The translations under genes were made by a program, and so were the position numbers. Below the pieces are notes generated by a model, which saw only the letters and a list, made by a program, of their open reading frames with translations, had not been told where the DNA came from and ran no database searches. DNA of 6,902 nucleotides, from the NCBI GenBank assembly GCA_945867445.1, contig CAMBID010000037.1:1-6902 (forward strand), written 5' to 3'. The DNA comes from an uncultured Clostridia bacterium. GTDB taxonomy: Bacteria; Bacillota; Clostridia; Oscillospirales; Oscillospiraceae. Of the stretch, positions 1-4,936 are shown in pieces; the stretch's first letter is position 1; each line of letters opens with the position of its first letter.

Positions 1-25
1 GTAAGATTCGTGGATTGATTCCCCC

Positions 26-52
26 AAAGGGCCGCCGGGGGCGGCCCTTTTT
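26..52 (+). terminator. Rho-independent terminator of an upstream off-window gene
   Basis: An 11-bp perfect stem (AAAGGGCCGCC at 26-36 with GGCGGCCCTTT at 40-50) encloses a GGG loop and runs into a T tract (48-52). This is a classic intrinsic terminator on the plus strand. No gene end is visible in the 25 bases before it, so it most likely ends a plus-strand transcription unit lying left of the window. The A run at 26-28 could let it act weakly in the other direction. Confidence 0.9.
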
Positions 53-86
53 CCATGCCCCGCCGGGCAGAAAGCCCCGCTGATGG

Positions 87-115
87 TTGCGCTTTCCTTC
101 CGGAAGTGCTAGAAT
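87..115 (+). promoter_or_regulatory. Candidate sigma-A promoter (extended -10)
   Basis: A -10 hexamer TAGAAT (110-115, five of six consensus bases) is preceded by a TGC extended -10 (107-109). A weak -35 TTGCGC (87-92) lies 17 bp upstream. The predicted start is near 122. The extended -10 compensates for the poor -35. The first plus-strand gene downstream is the thiolase at 482, so the transcript would carry a long leader through the structured repeat; alternatively it makes a separate noncoding RNA. Confidence 0.5.
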
Positions 116-270
116 ACTGCCTGCTGAATCAACCGCACAGCGGCTTCTTCGTTCGGCCGCTGCCGCACAACGCAGGCAAACGAACGATTTTCCGCCCTTT
201 TGCCCGCATTCAGACAGGGTTGCCGTGCGTATCTCCACGGGAGTGCCGCGGCGCGCCAGTGGACGCATCA

Positions 271-426
271 TACTAGTTCTTGATAAAAAGCTTTCAAAGC
301 TTTTGATAGCGCCGCAGGCGCGTCAAGAACTTATGAGACGGCTTTTGCGGCAGACTGCCGCAAAAGGGCGACGCTGACAGCGGCGCCTTCTTGATAAAAA
401 TCAAAGATTTTTATCAAGAAAGAGGA
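271..426 (+). repeat. Structured intergenic repeat, copy 1
   Basis: The left end TACTAG opens a chain of hairpins. P1 closes a three-way junction (AGTTCTTGA 275-283 with TCAAGAACT 323-331). Inside it are P2 (AAAAGCTT 286-293 with AAGCTTTT 297-304) and P3 (GCGCC 309-313 with GGCGC 317-321). Then come an extra 11-bp hairpin (342-352 with 356-366), P4 (GGCG-A-CGCT 367-375 with AGCG-G-CGCC 379-387, one A/G mismatch) and P5, a 15-bp AT-rich stem (388-402 with 406-420, loop AAA), followed by AGAG. The order matches the copy at 2396-2531, but most stem sequences differ. The right terminus is degenerate (GATCA rather than TAGTA). The left end is flanked by TCA and the proposed right end is also followed by TCA (427-429), which could be a 3-bp target duplication. 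The exact right boundary is uncertain. Confidence 0.8.
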
Positions 427-445
427 TCAGAATAAGAAAAAATTT

Positions 446-470
446 CCCCGCCGATGGCGGGGCCAGGAGG
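446..470 (+). promoter_or_regulatory. Leader hairpin and ribosome binding site of the thiolase
   Basis: A perfect 7-bp stem (CCCCGCC 446-452 with GGCGGGG 456-462, loop GAT) ends two bases before the Shine-Dalgarno sequence AGGAGG (465-470), which is 11 nt from the ATG at 482. Read on the plus strand there is no T run, so it is not a plus-strand terminator; its closeness to the ribosome binding site suggests it could affect initiation. On the minus strand the same stem is followed by a T-rich stretch, so it could stop antisense transcription. Confidence 0.5.
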
Positions 471-481
471 AAAGAGAGCGC

Positions 482-1747
482 ATGAAGGAAGTCTACATTG
501 TGAATTGCTGCCGCACCCCCATCGGGAGTTACGGCGGTGCGCTGAAGGATACCCCCGCCGTGGAGCTGGGGGCCATCACTGTGAGGGAAGCGCTGCGCCG
601 GGCGAATGTCAGCCCCGAGTGGGTGGATGAGGTCATCTTTGGCGGCGTCCTCACCGCCGGTCTCGGCCAGAATGCGGCCCGCCAGGTGGGCATCCGGGCC
701 GGGATCCCCTATTCCGTCCCGGCCTTCACGCTGAACATGGTCTGCGGCTCCGGCATGAAGGCCGTGATGGAGGCCGCCCGGGCCATCCGGGCGGAGGACG
801 CGGAGCTCATCGTCTGCGGCGGCGCGGAGAGCATGAGCCGGGCTGCCTACGCCTCCAACCAGACCCGGTTCGGCGCCCGGATGGGGGACGTCACCCTGAT
901 CGACACCATGATCCGGGATGGCCTCTGGGACGCCTACAACAACTACCACATGGGCACCACGGCTGAGAACGTCTGCGACCTCTGGGGCATCACCCGCCAG
1001 GAGCTGGACGCCTTTGCCGCCGCCTCCCAGCAGAAGGCCGTAGCGGCCATCGAGAGCGGCCGCTTCGCCGACGAGATCGTCCCCGTGCCCGTGAAGCGGA
1101 AGCGGGAGACCGTGGACTTCGCCGTGGACGAGTACCCCAAGCCCGGCACCACCGCCGAGAGCGTGGCGAAGCTCCGGGGCGCCTTCCCCGTGGGACCGGA
1201 GGACCTCAGCGAGACCGTGGTCCACACCTTCGAGCCCTCCCCTGCCGCCATCCACGCGGAGGACTGCGGCAAGCGGGTCCAGCGGGTAACGGCGGCCAAC
1301 GCCTCCGGCCTCAATGACGGTGCCGCCGCCCTCATCGTGGCCAGCGGCGAAGCGGTCAGGAAGTACGGCCTTGCCCCCATGGCGAAGCTCACCGGCTGGG
1401 GCCAGGCCGGCGTGGACCCCAAAATCATGGGCGTGGGCCCGGTGCCCGCCTGCCGCAGGGCCATGGAGAAGGCCGGCGTGGGCACGGCGGACATTGATCT
1501 CGTGGAGGCCAACGAGGCCTTTGCCGCTCAATCCATCGCCGTGGCCCGGGAACTGGGGCTGGACGAGCGCAAGCTCAACGTCAACGGCGGCGCCATCGCC
1601 CTGGGCCACCCCATCGGCTGCTCCGGCGCCCGGATCATCGTGACACTGCTCCACGAGATGGTCAAGCGCCCGGAGGCCCGGCGGGGCATGGCCACCCTCT
1701 GCATCGGCGGCGGCATGGGCACCGCCACCATATTTGAGAAGTGCTGA
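482..1747 (+). CDS. Acetyl-CoA acetyltransferase (thiolase II family)
   Basis: A cytoplasmic biosynthetic-type thiolase condensing two acetyl-CoA into acetoacetyl-CoA (or cleaving 3-ketoacyl-CoA), the usual first step toward butyrate in clostridia. Recognisable elements are the nucleophile in VCGSGMKA (Cys88), NEAF (Asn344), GHPIGCSG (His376) and the second catalytic cysteine in LCIGGGMG (Cys407), matching Cys89, Asn316, His348 and Cys378 of the well-studied Zoogloea enzyme. The protein has 421 residues against about 392 for the family. The offset changes from -1 to +28 between Cys88 and Asn344, and the excess seems to lie at about residues 240-267, just before [11 protein letters not shown]. 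The N-terminus [15 protein letters not shown] is typical, supporting this ATG; SD AGGAGG is 11 nt upstream. It stands alone, with no hbd, crt or bcd partner in the window, so acetoacetyl-CoA specificity is inferred (thlA/atoB-like); a different 3-ketoacyl-CoA substrate is possible. Confidence 0.95.
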   Translation: MKEVYIVNCCRTPIGSYGGALKDTPAVELGAITVREALRRANVSPEWVDEVIFGGVLTAGLGQNAARQVGIRAGIPYSVPAFTLNMVCGSGMKAVMEAARAIRAEDAELIVCGGAESMSRAAYASNQTRFGARMGDVTLIDTMIRDGLWDAYNNYHMGTTAENVCDLWGITRQELDAFAAASQQKAVAAIESGRFADEIVPVPVKRKRETVDFAVDEYPKPGTTAESVAKLRGAFPVGPEDLSETVVHTFEPSPAAIHAEDCGKRVQRVTAANASGLNDGAAALIVASGEAVRKYGLAPMAKLTGWGQAGVDPKIMGVGPVPACRRAMEKAGVGTADIDLVEANEAFAAQSIAVARELGLDERKLNVNGGAIALGHPIGCSGARIIVTLLHEMVKRPEARRGMATLCIGGGMGTATIFEKC

Positions 1748-1751
1748 AAAT

Positions 1752-1811
1752 CCGGGGCAGGCCCGGCCCCGGCGGAAAGCCCTATAAAAATAAGGGTTTT
1801 TAGGGGGCTTT
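1752..1811 (+). terminator. Hairpins after the thiolase, possible terminator
   Basis: Two structures follow the thiolase stop. The first is a perfect 7-bp GC stem (CCGGGGC 1752-1758 with GCCCCGG 1766-1772). The second is AAAGCCC (1776-1782) with GGGCTTT (1805-1811), enclosing an alternative small hairpin CCCT/AGGG (1780-1783 with 1793-1796) that is followed by TTTTT (1797-1801). Together they could terminate thiolase transcription, but neither is a textbook terminator, so partial readthrough into the transporter gene is plausible. Confidence 0.45.
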
Positions 1812-1837
1812 ACAAAGCGGGCAAACTGTGATATGGT
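1809..1837 (+). promoter_or_regulatory. Sigma-A promoter for the ECF transporter gene
   Basis: The -35 TTTACA (1809-1814, five of six consensus) and -10 TATGGT (1832-1837, four of six) are 17 bp apart, with a TGA extended -10 (1829-1831). The predicted start near 1844 gives a leader of about 48 nt, too short for the common vitamin riboswitches, so regulation by a leader aptamer looks unlikely. Confidence 0.6.
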
Positions 1838-1891
1838 ATGTCAAACCTGCAAATGTCATTTGAAATACTGTTTTGAAAGAAGGTCGTTCCC

Positions 1892-2395
1892 GTGCAGCGA
1901 AAAGCCCGTATCATTGCCATTACCGGCGTTCTGGCCGCCCTCACCTGCGCCGCCACCATGGTGGTCCGCGTCCCCTCCCCCAGCGGCGGTTACATGAACC
2001 TGGGGGACACCCTGGTGCTGCTCTCCGCCTGGCTGCTGGGGCCCTGGTACGGCGCTGCCGCCGCAGGCATCGGCTCCGCCCTGGCGGACCTCATCGGCTA
2101 CCCTCTCTACGCTCCCGCAACCCTCCTCATCAAGGGCGGCATGGCCATCATCGCGGGTCTCCTTCTCCGCAAGGGCAGAAGCCGCCTGCTTCCCACCCTG
2201 CCCGCCGAGGCCCTGATGGTGGCGGGGTACTGGGTCTTTGACGGAATGCTGACAGGCTCTCTCCTGGGGGCCGCCGCAGGCATCCCCTCCAACCTGGTTC
2301 AGGCCGGCTTCGGTATCGCCGCCTTCTGGCTGCTCTCCACCGCCCTGGGCCGCAGCAGCGCCATGCAGAAGGAATTCCCCGCCATCCAACGCTGA
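1892..2395 (+). CDS. ECF transporter S component (substrate-binding membrane subunit)
   Basis: A 167-residue integral membrane protein of the ECF (energy-coupling factor) S-component type, which captures a vitamin-like substrate and works with a shared EcfA/EcfA'/EcfT module (not in this window). About five to six hydrophobic segments are visible, roughly at residues 6-25, 36-52, 54-70, 76-92, 105-128 and 132-152. The stretch around GYMNLGDTLVLLSAWLLGP (33-51) followed by GIGSALADLIGYPLYAPAT is typical of the PF07155-like S-component group. Substrate cannot be read from sequence; riboflavin, thiamine precursors or other vitamins are all possible. Translation starts at GTG (1892), supported by the Shine-Dalgarno AAGAAGG ending 8 nt upstream; no suitable ATG is near. 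Its own promoter suggests a single-gene unit. The TGA stop directly abuts the structured repeat (TGA then TACTA). Confidence 0.88.
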   Translation: MQRKARIIAITGVLAALTCAATMVVRVPSPSGGYMNLGDTLVLLSAWLLGPWYGAAAAGIGSALADLIGYPLYAPATLLIKGGMAIIAGLLLRKGRSRLLPTLPAEALMVAGYWVFDGMLTGSLLGAAAGIPSNLVQAGFGIAAFWLLSTALGRSSAMQKEFPAIQR

Positions 2396-2531
2396 TACTA
2401 GAATCCATTAAAAACAAGACAATCGTCTTGTTTTTATAGCGCCAACGGCGCGTTGGATTCTTAGGAAACGCACCGACGCGCAAAGCGCGGCGGTTCCCAT
2501 TAAACTATCTTATTTTAATGGGAGAGTAGTA
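2396..2531 (+). repeat. Structured intergenic repeat, copy 2 (full-length, MITE/REP-like)
   Basis: A 136-base element with 5-bp terminal inverted repeats (TACTA 2396-2400, TAGTA 2527-2531), flanked on both sides by TGA (2393-2395, the stop codon of the transporter, and 2532-2534). Architecture: P1 (AGAATCCA 2400-2407 with TGGATTCT 2454-2461) closing a three-way junction with P2 (TAAAAACAAGAC 2409-2420 with GTCTTGTTTTTA 2425-2436) and P3 (GCGCC 2439-2443 with GGCGC 2447-2451); then P4 (CCG-A-CGCGC 2473-2481 with GCGCG-G-CGG 2485-2493, same A/G mismatch as copy 1); then P5 (CCCATTAAACTA 2496-2507 with TATTTTAATGGG 2511-2522), one mismatch at C2505; then AGAG. It encodes no protein. It could be a non-autonomous mobile element, or a transcribed RNA structure at the 3' end of the transporter message. 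Confidence 0.85.
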
Positions 2532-2546
2532 TGAGAAGCCGTGCAG

Positions 2547-2583
2547 AAACCGGCGTGACCTTTGGTCACGCCGGTTTTCCTTT
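2547..2583 (+). terminator. Rho-independent terminator after the transporter and repeat
   Basis: A perfect 14-bp stem (AAACCGGCGTGACC 2547-2560 with GGTCACGCCGGTTT 2564-2577), TTT loop, followed by a T-rich tail (TTTTCCTTT, 2575-2583). It terminates plus-strand transcription from the ECF gene after passing through the structured repeat, meaning the repeat is part of the transporter mRNA 3' end. Confidence 0.9.
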
Positions 2584-2633
2584 GGTCCCGTATCAGGTCG
2601 CAGTCCCGGCCGCAGACCGGCGCTGCGGAATGG

Positions 2634-2668
2634 AAAAGCCGTCCCGGAGACAGTTGCCTCCGGGACGG
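2634..2668 (-). terminator. Rho-independent terminator of the mutY-radical SAM operon
   Basis: On the minus strand an 11-bp stem (CCGTCCCGGAG with CTCCGGGACGG; plus-strand 2658-2668 and 2639-2649) is followed by a T run (plus-strand AAAA at 2634-2637). It lies about 10 bases beyond the TAG stop of the radical SAM gene and ends the five-gene minus-strand operon. It faces the terminator at 2547-2583, so the two converging units are insulated from each other. Confidence 0.88.
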
Positions 2669-2677
2669 TGGTTTCTT

Positions 2678-3547
2678 CTACAAGCCGCTGAGATCAAAAT
2701 CCGGGGTGTACTCCTCCTTCGCCGACGTCCTCTCCTGGGTGTAGCCGCCGATGATGCCGCAGTTCTCCATGTAGGCCACCGCCGAGCGGTACTCCGCCCT
2801 CGTCACCCGACGGGCCAGCTTCCCCTCCGCCCCCGGCTGGGGCGTATACTGGCTCATCAGGGAGAAGAGCACGTCTCCGGGGCGGAAGACCTCCGACACC
2901 CAGTCGATGCAGCGGCGGGTGTTCTCCCCCTCGCCGGGGAGCAGCAGGTGCCGGATGAGGACGCCGGAGCGGAGGAGCCCGTTTTCCATCCGGCAGGGCC
3001 CCGTCTGGCGGAACATCTCCAGGATCGCCGCCTTGGCCCGGTCAAAATAGTCCTCCGCGCCGGAGTACCGCCTCGCGGGCTCCGGCAGGGCGTACTTGAG
3101 ATCCGGCAGGTAGACCTGGACCTTGCCCTCGAGACGCCGCAGGGTCTCGGGCTTCTCATACCCCCCGCTGTTCCAGACCACCGGCACCGGCAGGGGCTCC
3201 GCCAGCGACTCCAGAATGGCCTCCGTAAAGTGCGTAGGGGTCACAAGGTCGATGCAGGCCGCTCCCCGGGCGATGAGCGAACGGTAGATCTCCCGCAGGC
3301 GCTCCGGCGTCACGCCGATCCCCTCCCCGCCCTGGGAGATGCTGCTGTTCTGGCAGAAGCAGCAACGGAGGTTGCAGCCGGAAAAGAAGACCGTCCCGGC
3401 CCCGTGCTCGCCCACCAGGCAGGGCTCCTCCCAGAGATGGAGCATGGCCTTCGCCGCCCGCGGCAGGCTGGGCATGGCGCAGTAGCCTCCGGCTTTCGTC
3501 TCCGTCCGCTCCGCGCCGCAGTTCCGGGGGCAGAGAGTACAGATCAT
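2678..3547 (-). CDS. Radical SAM protein, COG1313/PflX-like
   Basis: A 289-residue radical SAM protein resembling the uncharacterised COG1313 group (often labelled PflX or putative pyruvate formate-lyase activating-enzyme-like). The SAM/4Fe-4S motif is GCNLRCCFCQN with Cys58, Cys62 and Cys65 (CX3CX2C). An N-terminal cysteine set (Cys3, Cys6, Cys10 in CTLCPRNCG, plus Cys23) is typical of this group and may bind a second cluster. Further family-like segments are WNSGGYE (125-131), YLPDLKY (146-152) and GVLIRHLLLPG (195-205). It would make a 5'-deoxyadenosyl radical; the substrate is unknown, and no glycyl-radical enzyme is in the window, so a PFL-activating role is not supported. The ATG overlaps the kinase stop as ATGA, and its SD AGGAGG lies inside the end of the kinase gene, indicating translational coupling. 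Last gene of the operon. Confidence 0.88.
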   Translation of the reverse strand: MICTLCPRNCGAERTETKAGGYCAMPSLPRAAKAMLHLWEEPCLVGEHGAGTVFFSGCNLRCCFCQNSSISQGGEGIGVTPERLREIYRSLIARGAACIDLVTPTHFTEAILESLAEPLPVPVVWNSGGYEKPETLRRLEGKVQVYLPDLKYALPEPARRYSGAEDYFDRAKAAILEMFRQTGPCRMENGLLRSGVLIRHLLLPGEGENTRRCIDWVSEVFRPGDVLFSLMSQYTPQPGAEGKLARRVTRAEYRSAVAYMENCGIIGGYTQERTSAKEEYTPDFDLSGL

Positions 3548-4479
3548 AAAAGTCCCTCCTGGGAGAGCCGTCCCATCAGGGCCGTGAAGTCCCCGTCCCT
3601 CAGCTGGGCCCCCGTCACGGAGGTGACGGCGGCGGCGAAGCGATTGGCGATGGCAAGGGCGCGCCGCCAGTCGTCCCCCAGGATCCGCCGGGCCATCAGG
3701 GCCCCTACATGGGCGTCCCCTGCGCCAATGGTGTCCACCACCCGGGTGGGGACCGGTGGGATGCGCCCCCGCTCCTCCCCGGTCTCATAGAGGCAGCCCT
3801 CGCCCCCCAGCGTCACGATCACCGGAGCCCCGGTGACAGCGTGAAGGACCCGGGCGGCCTCCTCCGGCGTCTCCGCGTTCTCCCCGCAGCGCCGGGCGGT
3901 CTCGATGGATTCCCTGGCGTTCAGGTGCAGCGTGGGCCGCAGGGCAAGGCACCGGCGGAACCGTTCCTCCCGCAGGGCGGCCAGCCGCGGTCCCGGGGCG
4001 AACCAAACCGGCAGCTCCGGATGCCCCTCCAGAAAGCTTAAAAGGTTCTCCCCGCCTTCCTCCTCCACCTCCAGGGCGCAGAGGTAGGCGGCGGCGTAAT
4101 CCGCTGCATCCAGGCCCTCGAACCAGGACGCCTCAAAGCGGTACTCCGCCCCGTGGTAGGAGACGAAGGTCCGCTCGCCGCCCTCCTCCACAAAGCAGTA
4201 GCAGCAGCCGTTCTCCGCCTCCGGCGCGGGGATGGGGCTGGCCACCCCCAGCTTCCCCAGCTCCCGGCGGACGAAGTCCCCGTAGACCCCGCCGCCGATA
4301 GGGGAGAAGAGCGTGTAGTCCGCGCCGAAGCGCCGCAGGGCCTCCGAGGCGTTGAAGGCGCAGCCCCCCAGCCGCAGCTCCTGGTGATAGATATTGCAGG
4401 ACTCCTGGCTCTGGGGGAGCCGGGGCAGACAGAGGATCACATCCACCACCGTGGCTCCCAGGATCAGTGTTTTCCGCAT
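3544..4479 (-). CDS. PfkB-family carbohydrate/nucleoside kinase
   Basis: A 311-residue ribokinase-like (PfkB) kinase that transfers phosphate from ATP to a hydroxyl of a sugar, nucleoside or similar small molecule. The N-terminal glycine motif region is at RLGGCAFNAS (36-45), and the catalytic signature DTIGAGDAHVGA (249-260) carries the catalytic base Asp255 and the anion-hole glycines. TLGGEGCLY (223-231) is the usual segment before the ATP loop. Length is normal. In the signature, His257 follows Ala256 where many members have Phe. Substrate cannot be assigned. Start: ATG at 4479 with SD GGGAGG upstream; the gene begins 16 nt inside the preceding 64-residue ORF and ends overlapping the radical SAM start. 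The pairing with a radical SAM enzyme suggests, but does not prove, a shared substrate or repair/salvage role. It is rich in cysteines, including GCCYC (91-95). Confidence 0.92.
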   Translation of the reverse strand: MRKTLILGATVVDVILCLPRLPQSQESCNIYHQELRLGGCAFNASEALRRFGADYTLFSPIGGGVYGDFVRRELGKLGVASPIPAPEAENGCCYCFVEEGGERTFVSYHGAEYRFEASWFEGLDAADYAAAYLCALEVEEEGGENLLSFLEGHPELPVWFAPGPRLAALREERFRRCLALRPTLHLNARESIETARRCGENAETPEEAARVLHAVTGAPVIVTLGGEGCLYETGEERGRIPPVPTRVVDTIGAGDAHVGALMARRILGDDWRRALAIANRFAAAVTSVTGAQLRDGDFTALMGRLSQEGLL

Positions 4480-4658
4480 GGTTCATCCTCCCGCTCAATA
4501 TGCTCCGTAAACTGTGCCCCGCTCCGCCGGGGCAGAAAGGAAATGGGCTCCGGCGTGGGCCTTCCCTGCCGCCAACACCAGAGCCAGAGGAGACACCAGA
4601 GGAGCTTACGCAGCAGCAGGAGGAGCAGCACGACGATGGCCAGGCTTACGAGTCTCAT
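4464..4658 (-). CDS. Small leucine/tryptophan-rich membrane protein (64 aa)
   Basis: A 64-residue hypothetical protein. Residues 4-29 form one strongly hydrophobic segment rich in Leu, with Trp and Cys toward its end (LLWCLLWLWCW), followed by a polar charged tail (31-64) ending CGKH. The start (ATG at 4658) has a strong SD (GGGGAGGGG) and overlaps the stop of the 93-residue gene as ATGA; the end overlaps the kinase start by 16 nt. The position, ribosome binding site and hydrophobic pattern argue that it is expressed, though it is short and of unknown function. It could partner with the adjacent 93-residue membrane protein. A longer open frame in the same register, reaching upstream through mutY, is noise: only this ATG fits the coupling. 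Confidence 0.65.
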   Translation of the reverse strand: MRLVSLAIVVLLLLLLRKLLWCLLWLWCWRQGRPTPEPISFLPRRSGAQFTEHIEREDEPCGKH

Positions 4659-4936
4659 GCCGTCCCCTCCCCATTTCCGCCGGTTTTTCTGTCCTTTCCG
4701 CCGCTTTTCCCGTCGTCCTTGACCTCCCGGTAGGAGACGGTCATCACCTTCCCCCGGAAGCGGGGCTTGGCGTCCCGGCGCGGGGCGGCCCCGCCGGTAT
4801 CCCGCTTTGCTCCGCCGGAGGAGCCCCGGCGGATGAGAAGGATCGCCAGGGCGATGACAGCGATGGGCAGCGCCAGCCGCAGCGCCAGGAGCAGAAAGCT
4901 CCCGACGATTCGAAAGACCCCCGCGATCAGATGCAT
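4655..4936 (-). CDS. Small single-pass membrane protein with basic tail (93 aa)
   Basis: A 93-residue protein I do not recognise. Residues 2-36 are hydrophobic (with Arg at 10 and 20; most likely one membrane span at about 21-36), then a Gly/Lys/Arg-rich soluble tail (37-93) with a short ordered-looking segment KVMTVSYREVKDD (63-75). By the positive-inside rule the basic tail should be cytoplasmic. The ATG immediately follows the mutY stop (TAA-ATG) and is preceded by SD GGGAGGG inside mutY; the end overlaps the next small gene as ATGA. Conserved synteny would be needed to link it to base-excision repair; the sequence itself gives no enzymatic motif. Confidence 0.75.
   Translation of the reverse strand: MHLIAGVFRIVGSFLLLALRLALPIAVIALAILLIRRGSSGGAKRDTGGAAPRRDAKPRFRGKVMTVSYREVKDDGKSGGKDRKTGGNGEGTA

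Larger units (their letters stand above)
53..481. other. Gene-free region upstream of the thiolase
   Basis: No supportable protein gene was found here. Two overlapping plus-strand open frames (55-276 and 87-377) lack ribosome binding sites, have arginine- and proline-rich noise-like translations, and the second runs into the structured repeat. The stretch holds a candidate promoter (87-115), a 7-bp GC hairpin (CAGCGGC 138-144 with GCCGCTG 156-162), the structured repeat at 271-426, and a hairpin plus Shine-Dalgarno sequence just before the thiolase. If the promoter drives the thiolase, the untranslated leader would be about 360 nt. A stand-alone noncoding RNA within 120-270 cannot be excluded, but I recognise no known family. 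Confidence 0.6.

Noticed and set aside
55..377. Two short overlapping plus-strand ORFs (73 and 96 codons) before the thiolase
   Set aside because: No ribosome binding site, low-complexity basic translation, and the longer one runs through the hairpins of the structured repeat.
271..426. CRISPR array or tRNA-like structure in the hairpin-rich region
   Set aside because: There are no regularly spaced identical repeats with unique spacers, and no cloverleaf with T-loop and anticodon features; the hairpins match the dispersed repeat instead.
401..1654. A 417-codon open frame on the minus strand opposite the thiolase
   Set aside because: Gly/His/Ala-rich noise translation, no ribosome binding site, and fully antisense to a clear thiolase.
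1838..1891. A vitamin riboswitch ahead of the ECF transporter gene
   Set aside because: The predicted leader is only about 48 nt, with no aptamer-like stem set or terminator/anti-terminator pair.
2531..3790. A 419-codon open frame on the plus strand opposite the radical SAM and kinase genes
   Set aside because: It begins in the repeat, crosses two terminators and is antisense to two genes with intact catalytic motifs.
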